From positions 1 through 64,000 of the forward strand of contig JAMYHX010000150.1 in the NCBI GenBank assembly GCA_025529335.1: a DNA stretch of 64,000 bases. Direction: 5' to 3'. Made by a program: the position numbers and the translations under genes. Positions 1 through 12,422 of the stretch are shown one piece after another (position 1 is the first letter of the stretch; every line of letters starts with the position of its first letter). The notes below the pieces were generated by a model, which searched no databases, had not been told where the DNA came from, and was given only the letters and a program-made list of their open reading frames with translations. The stretch comes from Rhizopus sp. PT2906. Its lineage: Eukaryota > Mucoromycota > Mucoromycetes > Mucorales > Rhizopodaceae.

Positions 1-1028
1 ACTCATAAAAGCCAATATGACCATACGACCATCCAAAGCCAAACTGCTTATGTTTTGCTCCCAGTAATCTTTACCAATGACATCAATGATGAGCTGAACA
101 CCTTTTTTATCTGTCAACTCGTTGATCTTTTTTGTTTTGAAAAAGGAGGATTAATCAATGTATCGACAAGGGTTTGTTCATCCTATTTACCACTTCTCCC
201 CATTTTTGAGTCTTATAATTGATAGCTTTGGTTGCGCCAATGCTTTCACAGAACTTGACCTTTTCATCCGAACCAACGGTTACGTAAACGTTACGTCTAA
301 TCATATGTAAAGATCATATACAATCATCATAAAGAGTTAATACTTACGCGCCTCTATCCTTGGCCAACTGGATTGCAGCTATGCCAACACCGGAAGCACC
401 TGCATGAATGAGTACATCTTCACCCTTTTCCAATTCACCAACAAAAAAGAGAGCCTGATAGGCAGTGAACCAGGTCTCGGGGATGGCAGCAGCTTCTTCA
501 AAGGAAAGCTTCTCAGGCTTATGCATGGCTAGTGACTCTTCTATAATAGCATATTGAGCATAACCACCTCCGGGCATGAGTCCAAACACCTCATCCCCCA
601 ATTTAAATTGAGATACTAATAAAACAGTTAAAAAGTAAGCAACTTTTATATTTACATCTTATTACTGCCATACCTTTTTCACCAATAGCTTCAACAGTGC
701 CAGAAACTTCGACACCGAGAATATGACTAGCACCTGGAGGAGGAGGATAAGTTCCTTGTCTTTGGTTGATATCCATTCTGTTCAAGGCAAAACATTTGAC
801 CTAATAAAAGTTAGCTTCATAAAAGCCGGTTGTATGTATTCACTCTCTTTTTTTTTTTTTTTTTTTTTTTTACCTTGACTAAGATTTGAGTGCCCTTTGG
901 AACAGGCGTTTCGTGTTCGCCCAAGTAGAGTTGGGAAGCATCACCTTTGAGATATGAAACGCGTTTAAACATATAATAACTATAAATAAGAGCTATTTAC
1001 CAGATTGTTTAACTAAAACAGCACGCAT
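1..1028 (-). CDS. PIG3-type NAD(P)H:quinone oxidoreductase (3' end outside window)
   Basis: A zinc-free medium-chain dehydrogenase/reductase of the zeta-crystallin/PIG3 (TP53I3) branch, expected to reduce quinones with NADPH in the cytosol. The start ATG (1028-1026) gives MRAVLVKQSG. Exon 1 is 1028-1001 and exon 2 is 944-874, joined in frame to a piece starting VKCFALNRMDINQRQGTYPP, the usual PIG3 N-terminal signature. A later exon carries the Rossmann nucleotide-binding loop HAGASGVGIAAIQLAK, preceded by AAAIPETWFTAYQAL. The last visible exon reads into IIDVIGKDYW and is cut by the window edge. Introns are short; the one upstream of the DINQRQG exon contains a 27-nt T run on the plus strand. 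No catalytic zinc cysteines are seen, as expected for this branch. Family assignment is secure; the natural substrate is unknown. Confidence 0.9.
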
Positions 1029-1385
1029 TATTTTATATTCGAGTTGATAAAAGGGAAAAAAGGACGTAGAAAGACGCCTTTTATATCAAGTGCTTACAAA
1101 TGTACAAACTCCGAATGCTGCATTATTCATAAGGATTAATCATTTACCCATGCTTCTAATAGTCTCCTTACCCTTTCAACTTGAGGACAAGTTATATTAC
1201 TAAAATATGTCTCGGATAACAATAAAACAATGTACTTTCAATGATTTTACAGCGTTTTCTTTTGTTCGTGGTCTCTTCATTAGCGACATGTTGAGCTCAA
1301 AGGGTGTTAAACAGTGTTTTGATATAAAGTAATATTATTGTGCATTATTTATTAAAAAAAAGATAAATAGTATATTGATAGTTCA
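1029..1385. other. Intergenic, promoter side of the oxidoreductase
   Basis: AT-rich spacer between the oxidoreductase start and the stop of the upstream sugar porter. No ORF, repeat or RNA gene recognised. Confidence 0.6.
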
Positions 1386-3094
1386 TTACGCCTTTAGATT
1401 AGCTTCTTCTTGATACATTTCTTTTGATTTCTCATCTTGTCCTACAACACTTGAGCTTGCCCTTGTGTTCTGCTTGAGTTCCTTTTCAGCATCCCATACT
1501 AAGCATGACTTTGTAGAAAAGACAACATCTAATTCTTCCAATGTCTTGTTGCTTGTTTCTGGATACAAGGCATACACAATAGGAATAGCCAAAAAGTTAA
1601 AGGCACCAAATATTAAAAATGTGATCCATCCGATACCAGCAATCATAGGTGGTGTGATTTCCATTACGAGGGCATTACCAATAGACCAACCGACGACACT
1701 CCATGCACCACCTTTTGCACGTACTTTGGTAGGATAAATTTCAACAGGATATAACCAAGGCACAGTCAACCAGGTCATGCCAAAGAAAGCTGTATACAAA
1801 AATGTAAATACGGTAGCACCAATACCATAGCCAAGTGGATTTTGAGACATGATGTCAGGCTTTGTTAGTACGGCAACAAGTATAAGTGATACACCCTGAC
1901 AGACGGCGCCATAGAATAATGTAAATCGTCGACCCCACTTATCAAGTGTAAAGACGGCCACGAGTGTGGAGAGCATGTAAGAGACATTGTTAATACCCGA
2001 GAGTAGCTGTGACGTACGTTCTGAAAATCCGGCACTCTGGAAAACAATAGGGGCATACACAGTGATAACGCCAATGCCTGTCAGTTCTTGAATGATCTGC
2101 AACCAAATGGATAGATGAACACGACGAGGGATATTGAGATGGTCTCGATGGAAGAGCATGCTAAAGTAACCTGGTTCGCCTTCACTCTCTTCTTCTCTGA
2201 TAGCTATGATAATGTCCTGATATTCTCGTTGTACATCGGGATGATTTGGGTCTCCATTTCCTCTGAGAGCTGCGAGAATACTTAAGCCTTCGTCCGTACG
2301 ACCTTTCTTTAGTAGCCATCGAGGGGACTCAGGAAAGAAGTTAATACCAATAGCAAGAACGATGAGAGGGATCAACTGGAAGGCAATTGGAAATCTCCAA
2401 CGAAAGCTTCCTTCAGTAAAGGCCAATCCATAAGCTAACCAATACTATAGCAAAACATTCATTCAGTCAGACGTGTTCCCTTTTTATCTCTTTCTCTTTA
2501 AAACTTACAGCTACAACAACACCCAAGATATTTAAAGTAAATTCCATAGCAATCATTTGACCACGAGAAGTATGATGAGATGTCTCTGCACTCCAGACAG
2601 GCACAATGGCATTACTGTTTTATAAATTAGCAAAACTCTTGCCGTAAATGCTTTGTGAATACTTACAGATGACCTGTTCCAATACCGGTAATGATACGAG
2701 AACATATCATCCAAGGCACATTCATGGCGGATGTCTGTAAAGCGGCACCAACAATACCAATGGCTGATCCGAGCACCACTGTTTTGATACGTCCAATTTT
2801 GTCGCCAATCCAACCACCCATTAAAGCGCCGATCAGTGTTCCGGCATAGTAAACAGCAACAATACCACCTAGCAAAGCTTCTTTTGATTGAAGGCCCATT
2901 AATTCAACATAATCAGGGGATATGTTGACACCGCTCATGACACCTTGATCATACTGTATTTGTATTAGCCGCTGTCAATAGAAGTAGATCAAATCATTAT
3001 TTACCCCAAAGAAAAATATGCTGAGGCCAGCAGCAAGATTAATCATCAAGACAAGGTTTGCTCCATTAAAGTAATGGTATATATTTAGTTTCAT
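1386..3094 (-). CDS. MFS sugar/H+ symporter (sugar porter family)
   Basis: A 12-helix sugar porter of the plasma membrane, four exons: 3094-3005, 2953-2667, 2614-2509 and 2444-1386. These join in frame to 513 residues, a normal family length. Diagnostic motifs are all present: GYDQGVMSG in TM1, the GGWIGDKIGR loop, FPESPRWLLKKGR after TM6, GRR after TM8 and PETSNKTLEELD after TM12. The start was chosen because ATG at 3094-3092 opens exon 1 in frame (MKLNIYHYFN) and leads straight into TM1. The C-terminal tail is charged and could be a regulatory cytosolic tail. The substrate (hexose, polyol or other) cannot be read from sequence. It is followed head-to-tail by the oxidoreductase, with no sign of an operon. 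Confidence 0.93.
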
Positions 3095-4435
3095 TGATAT
3101 TATTTACAAAGTAAGGTATCAATGAACAAAAAAAGCGAATGAGGTTGATTTATATACTTGCCTGAAATAATAAAATCCATATATAGAATGCCCCGCAAAA
3201 TAGTATTACATCATGTGCCACTTTCAGGACAATGCCATGGTAATTCTGTGGAAAAAGAGTCATATAGCCATTGGTGGATATTCTCCGAGGGAAACTTTAT
3301 TCCTGTCAGTTTTCCCATCGTAGAAACCCTTTTATAGAAAGCAGATAACCGAATGGAGAATTTTACTAATAAAGTCTACAGCTCAACTTTAATTTAAAGA
3401 AAATGCTTGCTTATTTCTTAAAGTCAATACAAATCTTCATTCTCACCCTCCTTATCAGTGGTCCAGTGGATACCATGGAAACTGCAATTTGACTTTTTTA
3501 ATTTTCCGTTTGAACCCCTCTGTCACCTTCATTTTATTATGTGTAACAAGAGATGGTTAAGGTTATGACAGTACATGATACGATATTTCCAAATTGACAA
3601 ACCATATAGAGGAAAATAAAGTACATCCCTGGACTATTGTATATGAGTTACACATTGAAGACAGAAAGGAAGTCTATGTTGATCTGGGGATGATGCAAAA
3701 CTGTTATTGCTACGGGGGAACATATGCTCTTATGATATAATACAAAGTGGAGACATCAAAATAAATCATTGTGCTTTTTGCATAGAAAAGCATCGCTGAA
3801 TACTATTAACAATTGACAAAAGATGACTGAATATAAGGCAATTGTCCGTTATTCGGAGTTGTAGCCTTTCTTAAAACCTTAAGGCCTTACTTTGAAACAG
3901 GATGGCAATAGGATGTAAGAGATAAACGTGCCTTGGCTTTTGAATGATAAAGTATAGTCTTTATATCATTAAGGATACATATCCTCCTTTTTAATTCTAA
4001 ATCAATTTAATATAATTACCAATACTAAAGTAAAATGCTTCATACCTCAAATTAATACTCTTTTTACAGCTCAAGAAAGAGAAAAGCCCTACATCTGTGT
4101 TCATTTATCTTCATCTTTCTACACTCTTTGACATTTCCAAAAAACAAAAAATCACATAATGTGCAAAGTCAAGTGTAACAGGAGAATAGCTTTTACTCCT
4201 TTGACAACTTTTGAATGTCCCTCCTTAATAAATTTATCAGGACTAAGCCTTTTTTAAGGAGTGATTAAGGTATGTGGGCGTAAACGATATTATCATGTGG
4301 GATATAAACAAGTAAACAAATAAAAGGGAGCGAATGTATTCTTTTTTTTCTTTTTTTCTTTTTTCCTTTCTTTTCTCATTCTTCAATTATTCTCTTCGTC
4401 TTTTGGTCTTTTGGTAAGTTTTTTAAACTTACTCA
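3095..4435. other. Intergenic, non-coding
   Basis: AT-rich DNA upstream of the sugar porter, with short T/C-rich runs near 4340-4400. No credible coding frame, RNA gene or repeat pair was found. Confidence 0.5.
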
Positions 4436-4439
4436 GTAC

Positions 4440-4920
4440 ACAAGTTGCGCCGGTTGTATATGCTCGGTTCTTAAGCAAACGTCTCACTATGGAACTCGCA
4501 CGACTCTTTCCTGATGAAGCCTGAAGCCCACTTTAAATCGATTATTCACACCAAGTAGGAGGCTCTCCGAACGTCTCTAAAAAGTCAATAGATAAGCGTC
4601 TGTGGTGAAGCTTAAGGCCGACTCTTGAAAGAGAGTCTTCATAGTGTTGTACTAGTAGCTGGGTTCTGCAGCCATCGTTAGCCTGACCATAGAAAAAAAA
4701 ATCCTGCTGTCCCGGTTGTTCCATTATGGTATTTGGTGTGTTTGTCTGGTTTTCCTGAATGGCTGGAGGCCTTTGTCTGCACTTTGTGTGGCTGGTCTGT
4801 TCGGAGAGAAGCGTCCTTTGAAGGTTGGGCAGCCTTTCATGGGTCCGTCAGCTAGCAGCAATCATAATGCAACTTGTTTATTTGGTTTTGGGGACTCCAT
4901 ACTGACTTTTTTTTAGGTAC
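4440..4920. other. GC-richer island with broken short frames, probable decayed element
   Basis: This block is visibly richer in G and C than the flanks. It carries overlapping short frames on both strands (minus 4724-4542, plus 4716-4916). None begins or ends like a gene and none was recognised. A minus-strand frame across 4700-4900 contains the stretch GPMKGCPTFKGRFSPNRPA, interrupted by stops. The most economical reading is a decayed mobile-element or gene fragment; direct evidence such as terminal repeats is absent. Confidence 0.3.
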
Positions 4921-5112
4921 ATTTTTAGGTAATCTTTTCTGTTGGCTTCGTGTGGTAATCAATAAACTACTTTTTTCTTAAAATCATTTCTATTGCATTT
5001 TCTGTTGTAAAGTTGATAATAAACATGTTGAATCATATCAAGCGTATTTTTAGTACCATTCTTCACAAGTCATGAATTATGAGTGCAAGGCCCTCCACGA
5101 AGAGTTTTGCTT

Positions 5113-5158
5113 CTAACCCTAAAACGCGCCTAAAAAAATAATTTTTAAAATACGCGCC
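5113..5158. promoter_or_regulatory. Putative Tbf1-like site plus two MBF/E2F-like ACGCGCC boxes
   Basis: About 60-100 bp upstream of the CAF-1 start lie CTAACCCTAA (5113-5122, reverse complement TTAGGGTTAG) and two identical ACGCGCC heptamers (5124-5130 and 5152-5158). CGCG is rare in this AT-rich window. MBF/E2F-type factors bind such cores upstream of S-phase genes, which fits a replication-coupled histone chaperone. Binding is inferred only. Confidence 0.45.
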
Positions 5159-5215
5159 GCAAGTGTAGGTTTATTCCTCACCTTTTTAGTCTCCATCCTA
5201 AAAAAGCTAACGAGA

Positions 5216-7895
5216 ATGACAGAAACCATGCAGACTCATCCCATGGAAGTAGACGCTGATCATTCGTCCATTCCTATAGTCGATCTCTCAGAAAAGATGA
5301 AAACATGTACGTTGTGTGTGTATCTATGCCCTGACGTTTAACGTACCTGTAACTTTAGTACAATGCGAGGAACCCAATGGGACAATACAATCTTGTGCTT
5401 ATTTGAAAAATGGAAAACTCGACTTTTATGAACCCAAGTTATTACTTGAGAATCACATGTTGATTGCACAAAGTATAAAGCTACAATTGTATAAGGCACA
5501 TATACACTTTGCTAACATGTTGTTAGAAATTATATTCTTTCGAGACTTTCGGTACAAAATAGAAACAACACATGACTTGCATACACATCCTCTGGAAATA
5601 CCGCCGGCGTATTTAGATGTCATTGCTTCAGTAATACAAGATAGGTCAGTGATAAAGAAGTGAAAAATAACGTTTATTGACATTGTTGACAGCGACGAGT
5701 CATTATATGCTTTAACCAGTCGTGTCAATGATTTATTATCACCGTATGGTAGAGACGAAAGCTGTAAGTAGAATTTCTGTTTATGGCACAAAGATTTACT
5801 CTGTTTATAGTATCGCATAAATTTGAATCAGCTATTCAAAAGGCCATAGAACAAGTCGCAACTCGAGTAAAATACGGATTGTCCAAAGAAGTTTACAAGT
5901 CGATCAAGAATACAACTGATAAAATGCCATGGGTAAGACTAACCTTGTTATTATCAATGATGACTGAAATCAGGTAGCATTTGTATATATACCGCTGGGA
6001 AGTCAAAGACATGAATTTTTTTCCTCCTGAAATACAGCAGGCTGTACTTGCGAGGAAAAAGAAACGGATGGAGATGAGCGAAGAAGTATCGAATTACATA
6101 AAAAGCCTACCAGTTGAAGAAAGCTTAGGACTGATAAATGCAAAGCATCGTAGAGCTGATAATGTAAGAAAAATATCAAACGTTCAAAAGGATCTTATTA
6201 ACTTGCTATGACAAAAGAATGAAAAATGGTCAGCCAAAATTGAAAAGGAAAGGCAGCAACGAGAAGAAGATAAAAAGAAATGGGAAGACGAGAAGAAGCG
6301 ACGTCAAGAAGAGCAAAGACAACGTGAAGAAGAGAAGAAAAAGAAGCGCGAAGAAGAAAAGAAACTGAAGGAAGAACAAAAGATAAAGCGTGAAGAAGAA
6401 AAGAAATTAAAAGAAGAGCAAAGAATAAAACGCGAAGAAGAAAAGAAATTAAAGGAGGAACAAAAGAAAAAGCGTGAGGACGATAAGAAGAAGAAAGAGC
6501 AGGTAAATAGGAGTAGAATAGGCACTTGGATCAACTTTTAATGATCTTATCCTTAGTCGCAATTACGGCTTACGTCCTTATTTACCAAAGCAGCGCCTAA
6601 TGAGAACACTATTCCAGAAAAGATTGTTGAGCCATCAAAGCCAACCTTATTCCCACCATTCTATGTCAAGGACAACGTCACTATTACCGAAAATACAACA
6701 TTCAATTGGCCATCTCCATCAAGCGATACAGATGACTTTGTCAACAAAATACGTTCTCCTTCTAATAATATCAATGTACATACATTTTTATCTGAGCTAC
6801 CATCAGAAGCAAAGCAAAAGAGAGGATTCACACCCTCTATCGATATCCGCACACTGCTACTACCTGGTTCTGCTGATTTATTAAATACACCACATGTGCG
6901 CATGACGCTTCGTATGAAACTATTACAATTTACAGAAGATGTAAGGCCTGCCTATTATGGCACATTTACACAAAAGAGCTCTGTCATCACAGGAAAGACT
7001 CCATTTGCTCAAGATACTAGTAACTTTGATTATGAGGTGGATAGTGAAGCTGAGTGGGAACCAGAAGGCGAAGGTGAAGAGATTAACAGTGGTGACGAGG
7101 ATGAGGAAGAAGTGTCAGATTATGTTGATCCAGAAGATGTAGGAAGATAAATAATGTTCATATGATCTTACTAATGATGAGTTACTAGTCTGGCTGGGTT
7201 GTGCCTGAAGGTTACCTGTCAGATAACGAAGGCGTAGAAGGAGAGCATGATCAACTGAATAAGCCTCGCACAACAAACGCACCTAAAAAGAAAGCAGTGA
7301 TACGAAAGATTGTTTTAGGTCCTTATTTTGAAGGAGAAACAGATCAAGATGAAGCAATGAAACCTTTTGAAATGCAATTCTTGATAGGTAAGCAAAAAAA
7401 AAAGTCAAGCTTGACCCAACGCTTAGTCTTGTGTAGATATCCCTGAACAAGGCTTTGATCCTTTCTTTGAGGAACCTTCACGTAAGAATACAAGCAATAT
7501 TACATCATTTACAAACGCTGCAAATATCGGAATATCATCTACACCACAATCGTCAATCCCAAACCACAACAAGGTTGAATTTACAGAAGAGCATAAGAAT
7601 GCTCTGATAAATGTAAGCATTTCTTTGTATTTAATTTCTGAAAGCTTACACGTTGTTTGAATAGCTTATTAATGAGAAGCAGTCAGACTCTATTCCTAGT
7701 ATCATTTCCGAAGCAAAAGCAACAGATATACTAAAGGATGTCTCAAAGCGGCAATTAGAAGCTAGAATAAAAGATATTGCCATAAAGGAGAAGCGTGGAT
7801 CAGACACAGTAAGTGGATAATAAGGGGTAAAAGAAAAATCTTATTTATTTTATAAATAGAGAGCAACATGGTACATAAAAGAAGCATCACCTTAA
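5216..7895 (+). CDS. Chromatin assembly factor 1 large subunit (CHAF1A/Rlf2-like)
   Basis: Histone H3-H4 chaperone subunit that deposits nucleosomes behind the replication fork via PCNA. The start at 5216 (MTETMQTHPMEVDADHSSIP) is followed by an intron 5307-5358 and at least eight more exons, ending at TAA 7893-7895. The N-terminus holds IPIVDLSEK, a good SUMO-interacting motif. About 6230-6500 encodes the highly charged K/E/R-rich coiled coil (KER domain). The 6550-7150 part holds the hallmark CAF1A core, PPFYVKDNVTI then MRMTLRMKLLQFTEDVRPAYYGT, and an acidic stretch of the ED type. An apparent stop near 6209 lies inside a 60-nt GTAAG...AAAAG intron, so the gene looks intact. Its stop is only 23 bp from the SKI2 stop on the other strand. 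Confidence 0.88.
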
Positions 7896-7918
7896 AAATA
7901 CTATCAGAATAAAAATAG

Positions 7919-10900
7919 TTAGTCTTTTTGCATCCTTTTCTTTGTTGTCGTGCAACTTACCAAACTAGCTGCAAATACAATGTCTCGTTTAATGTCTTGT
8001 TCTGCCTGTTCCATCTTTTTGTATAAGCTAGTATCGCCTACCATGCGTGCTGCTCCCATGACTTCACGACAAGTTTCGTCTAATCGTGTAATGCAGCGAA
8101 CAATAGAGCCTTCAAGAACATCCGTCAAATCAGTAATATGCTTGAAGGGCTGTAATGATATAAGTATACTTGTTTAAAAAAATTCAACATGACTTACCAA
8201 ACCACGCGCCCACTCATAAACAACTTCAACCAATTCAAATCGGAAACTGGCAATATAATCTTCCACAGAGATGGCCAAACCACACTCTGCTTGTAATTCT
8301 GCAAGCTTTCTAGCATACGTCAGTACAATCTCTTTGCCCTTGGTTAGCTTTGGTGTTAATCTTGGCTCGCTGGCATTACGCTCTTGGAATACAAAGCAGG
8401 ATAGAATGGCTACTACTTCTGCTGGCTCAAAGTCTGCAAAGACATTATCAAGCACAAGTTCCGTTAATAAAAGTTCGTCAGCTGAATTGATTTCACAAGC
8501 AACACGGCCCTTTAGCTGAACGGTGCCCTGATCATCAATATAATTCAATCTACGTAAAATTTCGATACGCTGATGGTAGTCTGGAAGAAGCTCCAAGTTT
8601 TGGTCTGATATGGTCATCTTTAGCATTTCGATTTGACTGGAAAGTCTCTTGTGCGCATGAATAAGCGAGTACTATGCAATGTGTTAGATTTCTCTTTTTT
8701 TAGAGAAAGCTAAAACTTACGTGTTCCTTGAGTTCTGGGCACTTGGTGCATTGGAATTCACTGCGAAGCCTCTTCATTAAGCTGTTCTTTGAGCGCAGCA
8801 TTTCTTGGAATTCGACGTCCTTGATCTTACCCCAATCGTATTCAACTATACCACCTTTCTTTGCATCAGCACCAAAAGACTGGAGTTCCTGTACAGCCTT
8901 GACCATGTCTAGATTGTTATCTTTACCAGCCATGACAGCATCTGCATCAATCTTGAGGGACAGTCGAGTGATAAACAAGATATCAGGTGCAGAAACAGTG
9001 GTAATCTCAGTTTTGCTATTGCCTTCTTCTGGTGTACAAATTTCTGTAATTGGAAGAGGTGGTGTTTCATCCAGATTGGGCGTATCGCTTATGTCGAGGT
9101 TTTTATCCAATAGAACAAGACAGTAGAAAGAGCGATGTTGGCTATTGGCACTTGAAGGTAATGGTTTCAGTATGAGTGCAGGTGCATTTCGATATACGTT
9201 CGTATTAATGACAACCAGACGTCCCATACACAATGCTCTGTTCCCTACAGGCGTTGCCGTGATGAACTGTGTGATCATTGTACGATTTAGATATACCACT
9301 TCACCACAAACATCGTAAAATCTTTCGATATCAGGCTCGCAGATAGCACAGTCCAGTTGACGAAGTGCACTCTTTTTTTGCTCATTTTCGTCCACGAGTC
9401 TCTTGGTATCAGGTAGCAGCTTTTGGGTGCTGTTTTCGGAGAAACTGCGTTTGATCATCTCTTCTACCTTTAATGCCTCCACACGAAGCAGATTGAGTAT
9501 CATGTTGTAAGTTAATCTAAATTGAGATTCTAACTTGGTTGGCTTGCCTAGAATCATTGTAGATAAAGTAGAAGCTTCAGGAGGCTCGTCACCACCAGTT
9601 GCAATAATGACAACACCAGTACTATCAAGACCACGACGACCCGCTCGACCAGACATCTGTGTATATTCACCAGGTAATAGATCACGGAAATTACGTCCGT
9701 CATGCTTGCGTATACTTGAAAAGACGACACAGCGTGCAGGCATGTTGACACCCATAGCAAAGGTTTCGGTGGCAAACAAGACTTTGATTAAACCTCTTGC
9801 AAATAAGATTTCAACGATTTCTTTCATGATGGGCAAAAGTCCACCATGATGTACGGCAATACCACGGCTCATAAGTTCTCGCATTCTCAATATCTGAGGA
9901 AGATGCTTGTCCGATCCACGAAGTCTAACCAAGCTACGTTCAATAAACACGTGGATTTCGCTCTTTTCAAGATTGCTACATAAATCCGTTTTGGATAGAC
10001 CAGATGCATATTCTTCACATCGCTTTTTAGAGAATGTAAAAATGACAACAGGCAAAAGACTCTTGGTCTTTAGCATTCCGATCAGGTGCACAAACAGATT
10101 GCGATCCTTGAATAAAAACAGAGTAAGATATAGGGTTAACTGGAATGGATTGTAAGCAACTTACTGTCTGCATAGCGGCGTGATAGCTACGGCCAATAGG
10201 CTTTCCCCCTCCTCGAGACACAGCGCCTCCTCTGCCGCCACGTCCGCCTCTGGTATTGCTGTTTCCGCTAGACTTTTCGATTTGCTCTTTACGTTTTGTC
10301 ATTGCGTCCTGCGCTTTCTTGTATCTAAGATTAAAACATTAGTGCCTGTGCGTTTTTAAGCAGGCACAGTAATTCACTTTACCCTATAGTGCTTATCTTG
10401 TTTTCATTAGCAGCCACAATCTTGTATATATCTCTATTTGCATATAGATAATGTTCCAACGGAACTGGTCTCTTCAGTGTACTAATCACGTATATGTCCT
10501 TCTTCTTAGTGCGTCTATGATCAAAGCATATTAGTTCAAACAAACAAACCCGAAGTAGAAGCCTTACCCGACCCAGCCAGCAAATTCTCTTGTGTTTGGA
10601 ACTGTCGCAGATAGTAAAATGATATTTACGTGTGCTGGAAGCATGATAATAACTTCTTCCCAGACCACACCTCTCTACATTAATAATCGCATTGTTTGAT
10701 CGCTTTTTCAATTGGATAAATATTGAAGCTTACCTCCAAGTCATTGACATAATGTACTTCATCAAAAATAACAAATTCTACATCACGGATCAAATCTGCA
10801 CCTCGATACAGCATACTTCGTAGAATTTCAGTTGTCATCACCAAGCAACTTGCCTCTGGTTTGATTTGAACGTCACCAGTAAGAATACCGACATCATCTC

Positions 10901-12327
10901 CAAATGTATGCTTAAAGTCTCTGAATTTTTGGTTACTCAACGCTTTAATAGGAGACGTGTAGATGGCTTTGGTCATATGCTTTGTTGCCAGTGCAATTGC
11001 ATAGTCTGCTACAACCGTTTTACCAGCAGACGTGTGTGCAGCAATAAACACAGAGTCACCCATTTCCAAATGGTATACAGCTTGCTTTTGAAACGTGTCA
11101 AGTTCGAATGGAAATTGCATGGCCATTTCAGGAACAAGGTCATGAAAGTTCTCAAAAGGTTCATTGACATTAATCTCGTGAGCCCACTCACGACGTTTAA
11201 GTGCCTCACTTGCAGTTGTTAGTTTTTTGGTAACTAGCTCTTTCTGTGGTGGAAGAGATGTCGGGAAGAGTTCATCTACTTCTTGAGGTCCTACCATGGG
11301 TTATTAGATGTAAAAGAAATGCATGAAAAACACTCTCCTTTTTTTACCAGCTACATCTAGAGCCTCCTCTACTTTGGTAGTTGGTACTGGCTCTTCTACA
11401 TGACCATCAACTGGCTTAACCTTTACATCCAAGAAATCAAATGTATTGTTGAGAGGGTCCATCATATTTTCGATACTAAAAACAGTGCTCTTTTTGCTAA
11501 GGGCTTCCATCTCTTTCTCTTGCTGTTCTTCCTCGTCTAATCAAAAAAGTGTCAGAAGTTAGGACAAGACAGTATATATCCTATTCACCTCCAAACGACA
11601 ATCCTCTGTCTAACCCTGGCGCGATATTACCTGCACCTAGCTCATATTTAGTATGATTCTAACATTATGTACCGTGTCATACCGCTCAGGTCAAAGAGGT
11701 CGGCGTCTACATTAACCTCGACATGACCTTCATCCTCTTCTTCAATAACTTCTGCTTCAAGGCCACCAGGCGCAAAAGGGAATTGTGCTGCAGAGCCACG
11801 GACAAAGTTTTTTGTTGAACCAAAAGATCTCGAGAAGCTCGTGGAGTTGATTGCAGTGAGGTTGGGATCGTCAATGATAGATTCTCTATATCCAATGATA
11901 TCGCCATCAAAACCCTGACGCGCCACATGAATAGTTGTGCGTGGTTTGGCTAGTTGTGAGTATACATTGTTGGTATAGTCAGGCATTTCCTCCCAATGTC
12001 TATAGCGTGTAAGTATGACATATGTATTTGCTCTTCTTTTTAACTTTACTCTTGACATTTAGAGAGCCATGAAGCTGGAAATGTTCTCTGAGGAGTAAGA
12101 AATGTCTCTTCTAGTTCTTTTTTTATGTCTTCAACTGTGGGTTTTTCGAGTTTGAGAGGCTGTTGTAAAGATCAATAACATGTTGTCAACACGTTATGAG
12201 AATCTAACCTGTTTTTCATCACTTCTAAGCCTAGAAAATATCTCAAAGAGCTTATCGTCGTTTACTATTGAAAGAGTTTAGCAAAGAAGTCAACAATTAA
12301 ACGAAACGATTTACATTGATTAGACAT
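7919..12327 (-). CDS. SKI2: SKI2 DExH-box RNA helicase (SKI complex)
   Basis: Cytoplasmic 3'-5' helicase that feeds mRNA to the exosome. ATG at 12327-12325 (MSNQLNDDKLFEIF) starts a many-exon gene ending at TAA 7921-7919. The RecA1 domain has AAHTSAGKTVVADYA (Walker A), TSPIKALSNQKFRDF, GDVQIKPEASCLVMTTEI and the DEVH box FDEVHYVND. RecA2 has VHHGGLLPIMKEIVE, FATETFAMGVNMPAR and QMSGRAGRRGLD. The C-terminus keeps the DSHCT-type helical domain and ends near DIVFAASL. EWAHEINVNEPF before the core and EASCLVMTTEILRSML favour SKI2 over its nuclear paralogue MTR4. An N-terminal acidic region (EVIEEEDEG) precedes the helicase. It is tail-to-tail with CAF-1; the PLB-like gene lies 95 bp upstream on the same strand. 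Confidence 0.93.
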
Positions 12328-12422
12328 TCTGCAAAATAAAAAAAAATAGAGAAAGAGTCAAAACACTTGATTTGTATCACCAAAAAAAATATCAGCTACA
12401 AAAGACAGGCAAAATGAAGATT

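Noticed and set aside
6200..6212. In-frame stop in the CAF-1 gene
   Set aside because: It falls within a 60-nt intron with GTAAG donor, branch-like CTATGAC and AAAAG acceptor; the frame is open after splicing.
6304..6534. Minus-strand Ser/Phe-rich ORF
   Set aside because: It is the antisense shadow of the Lys/Glu/Arg-rich coiled coil of the CAF-1 gene.
8728..9126. Plus-strand 132-codon ORF, with others at 9535-9849 and 10866-11222
   Set aside because: Antisense to SKI2 coding exons; no independent motifs.
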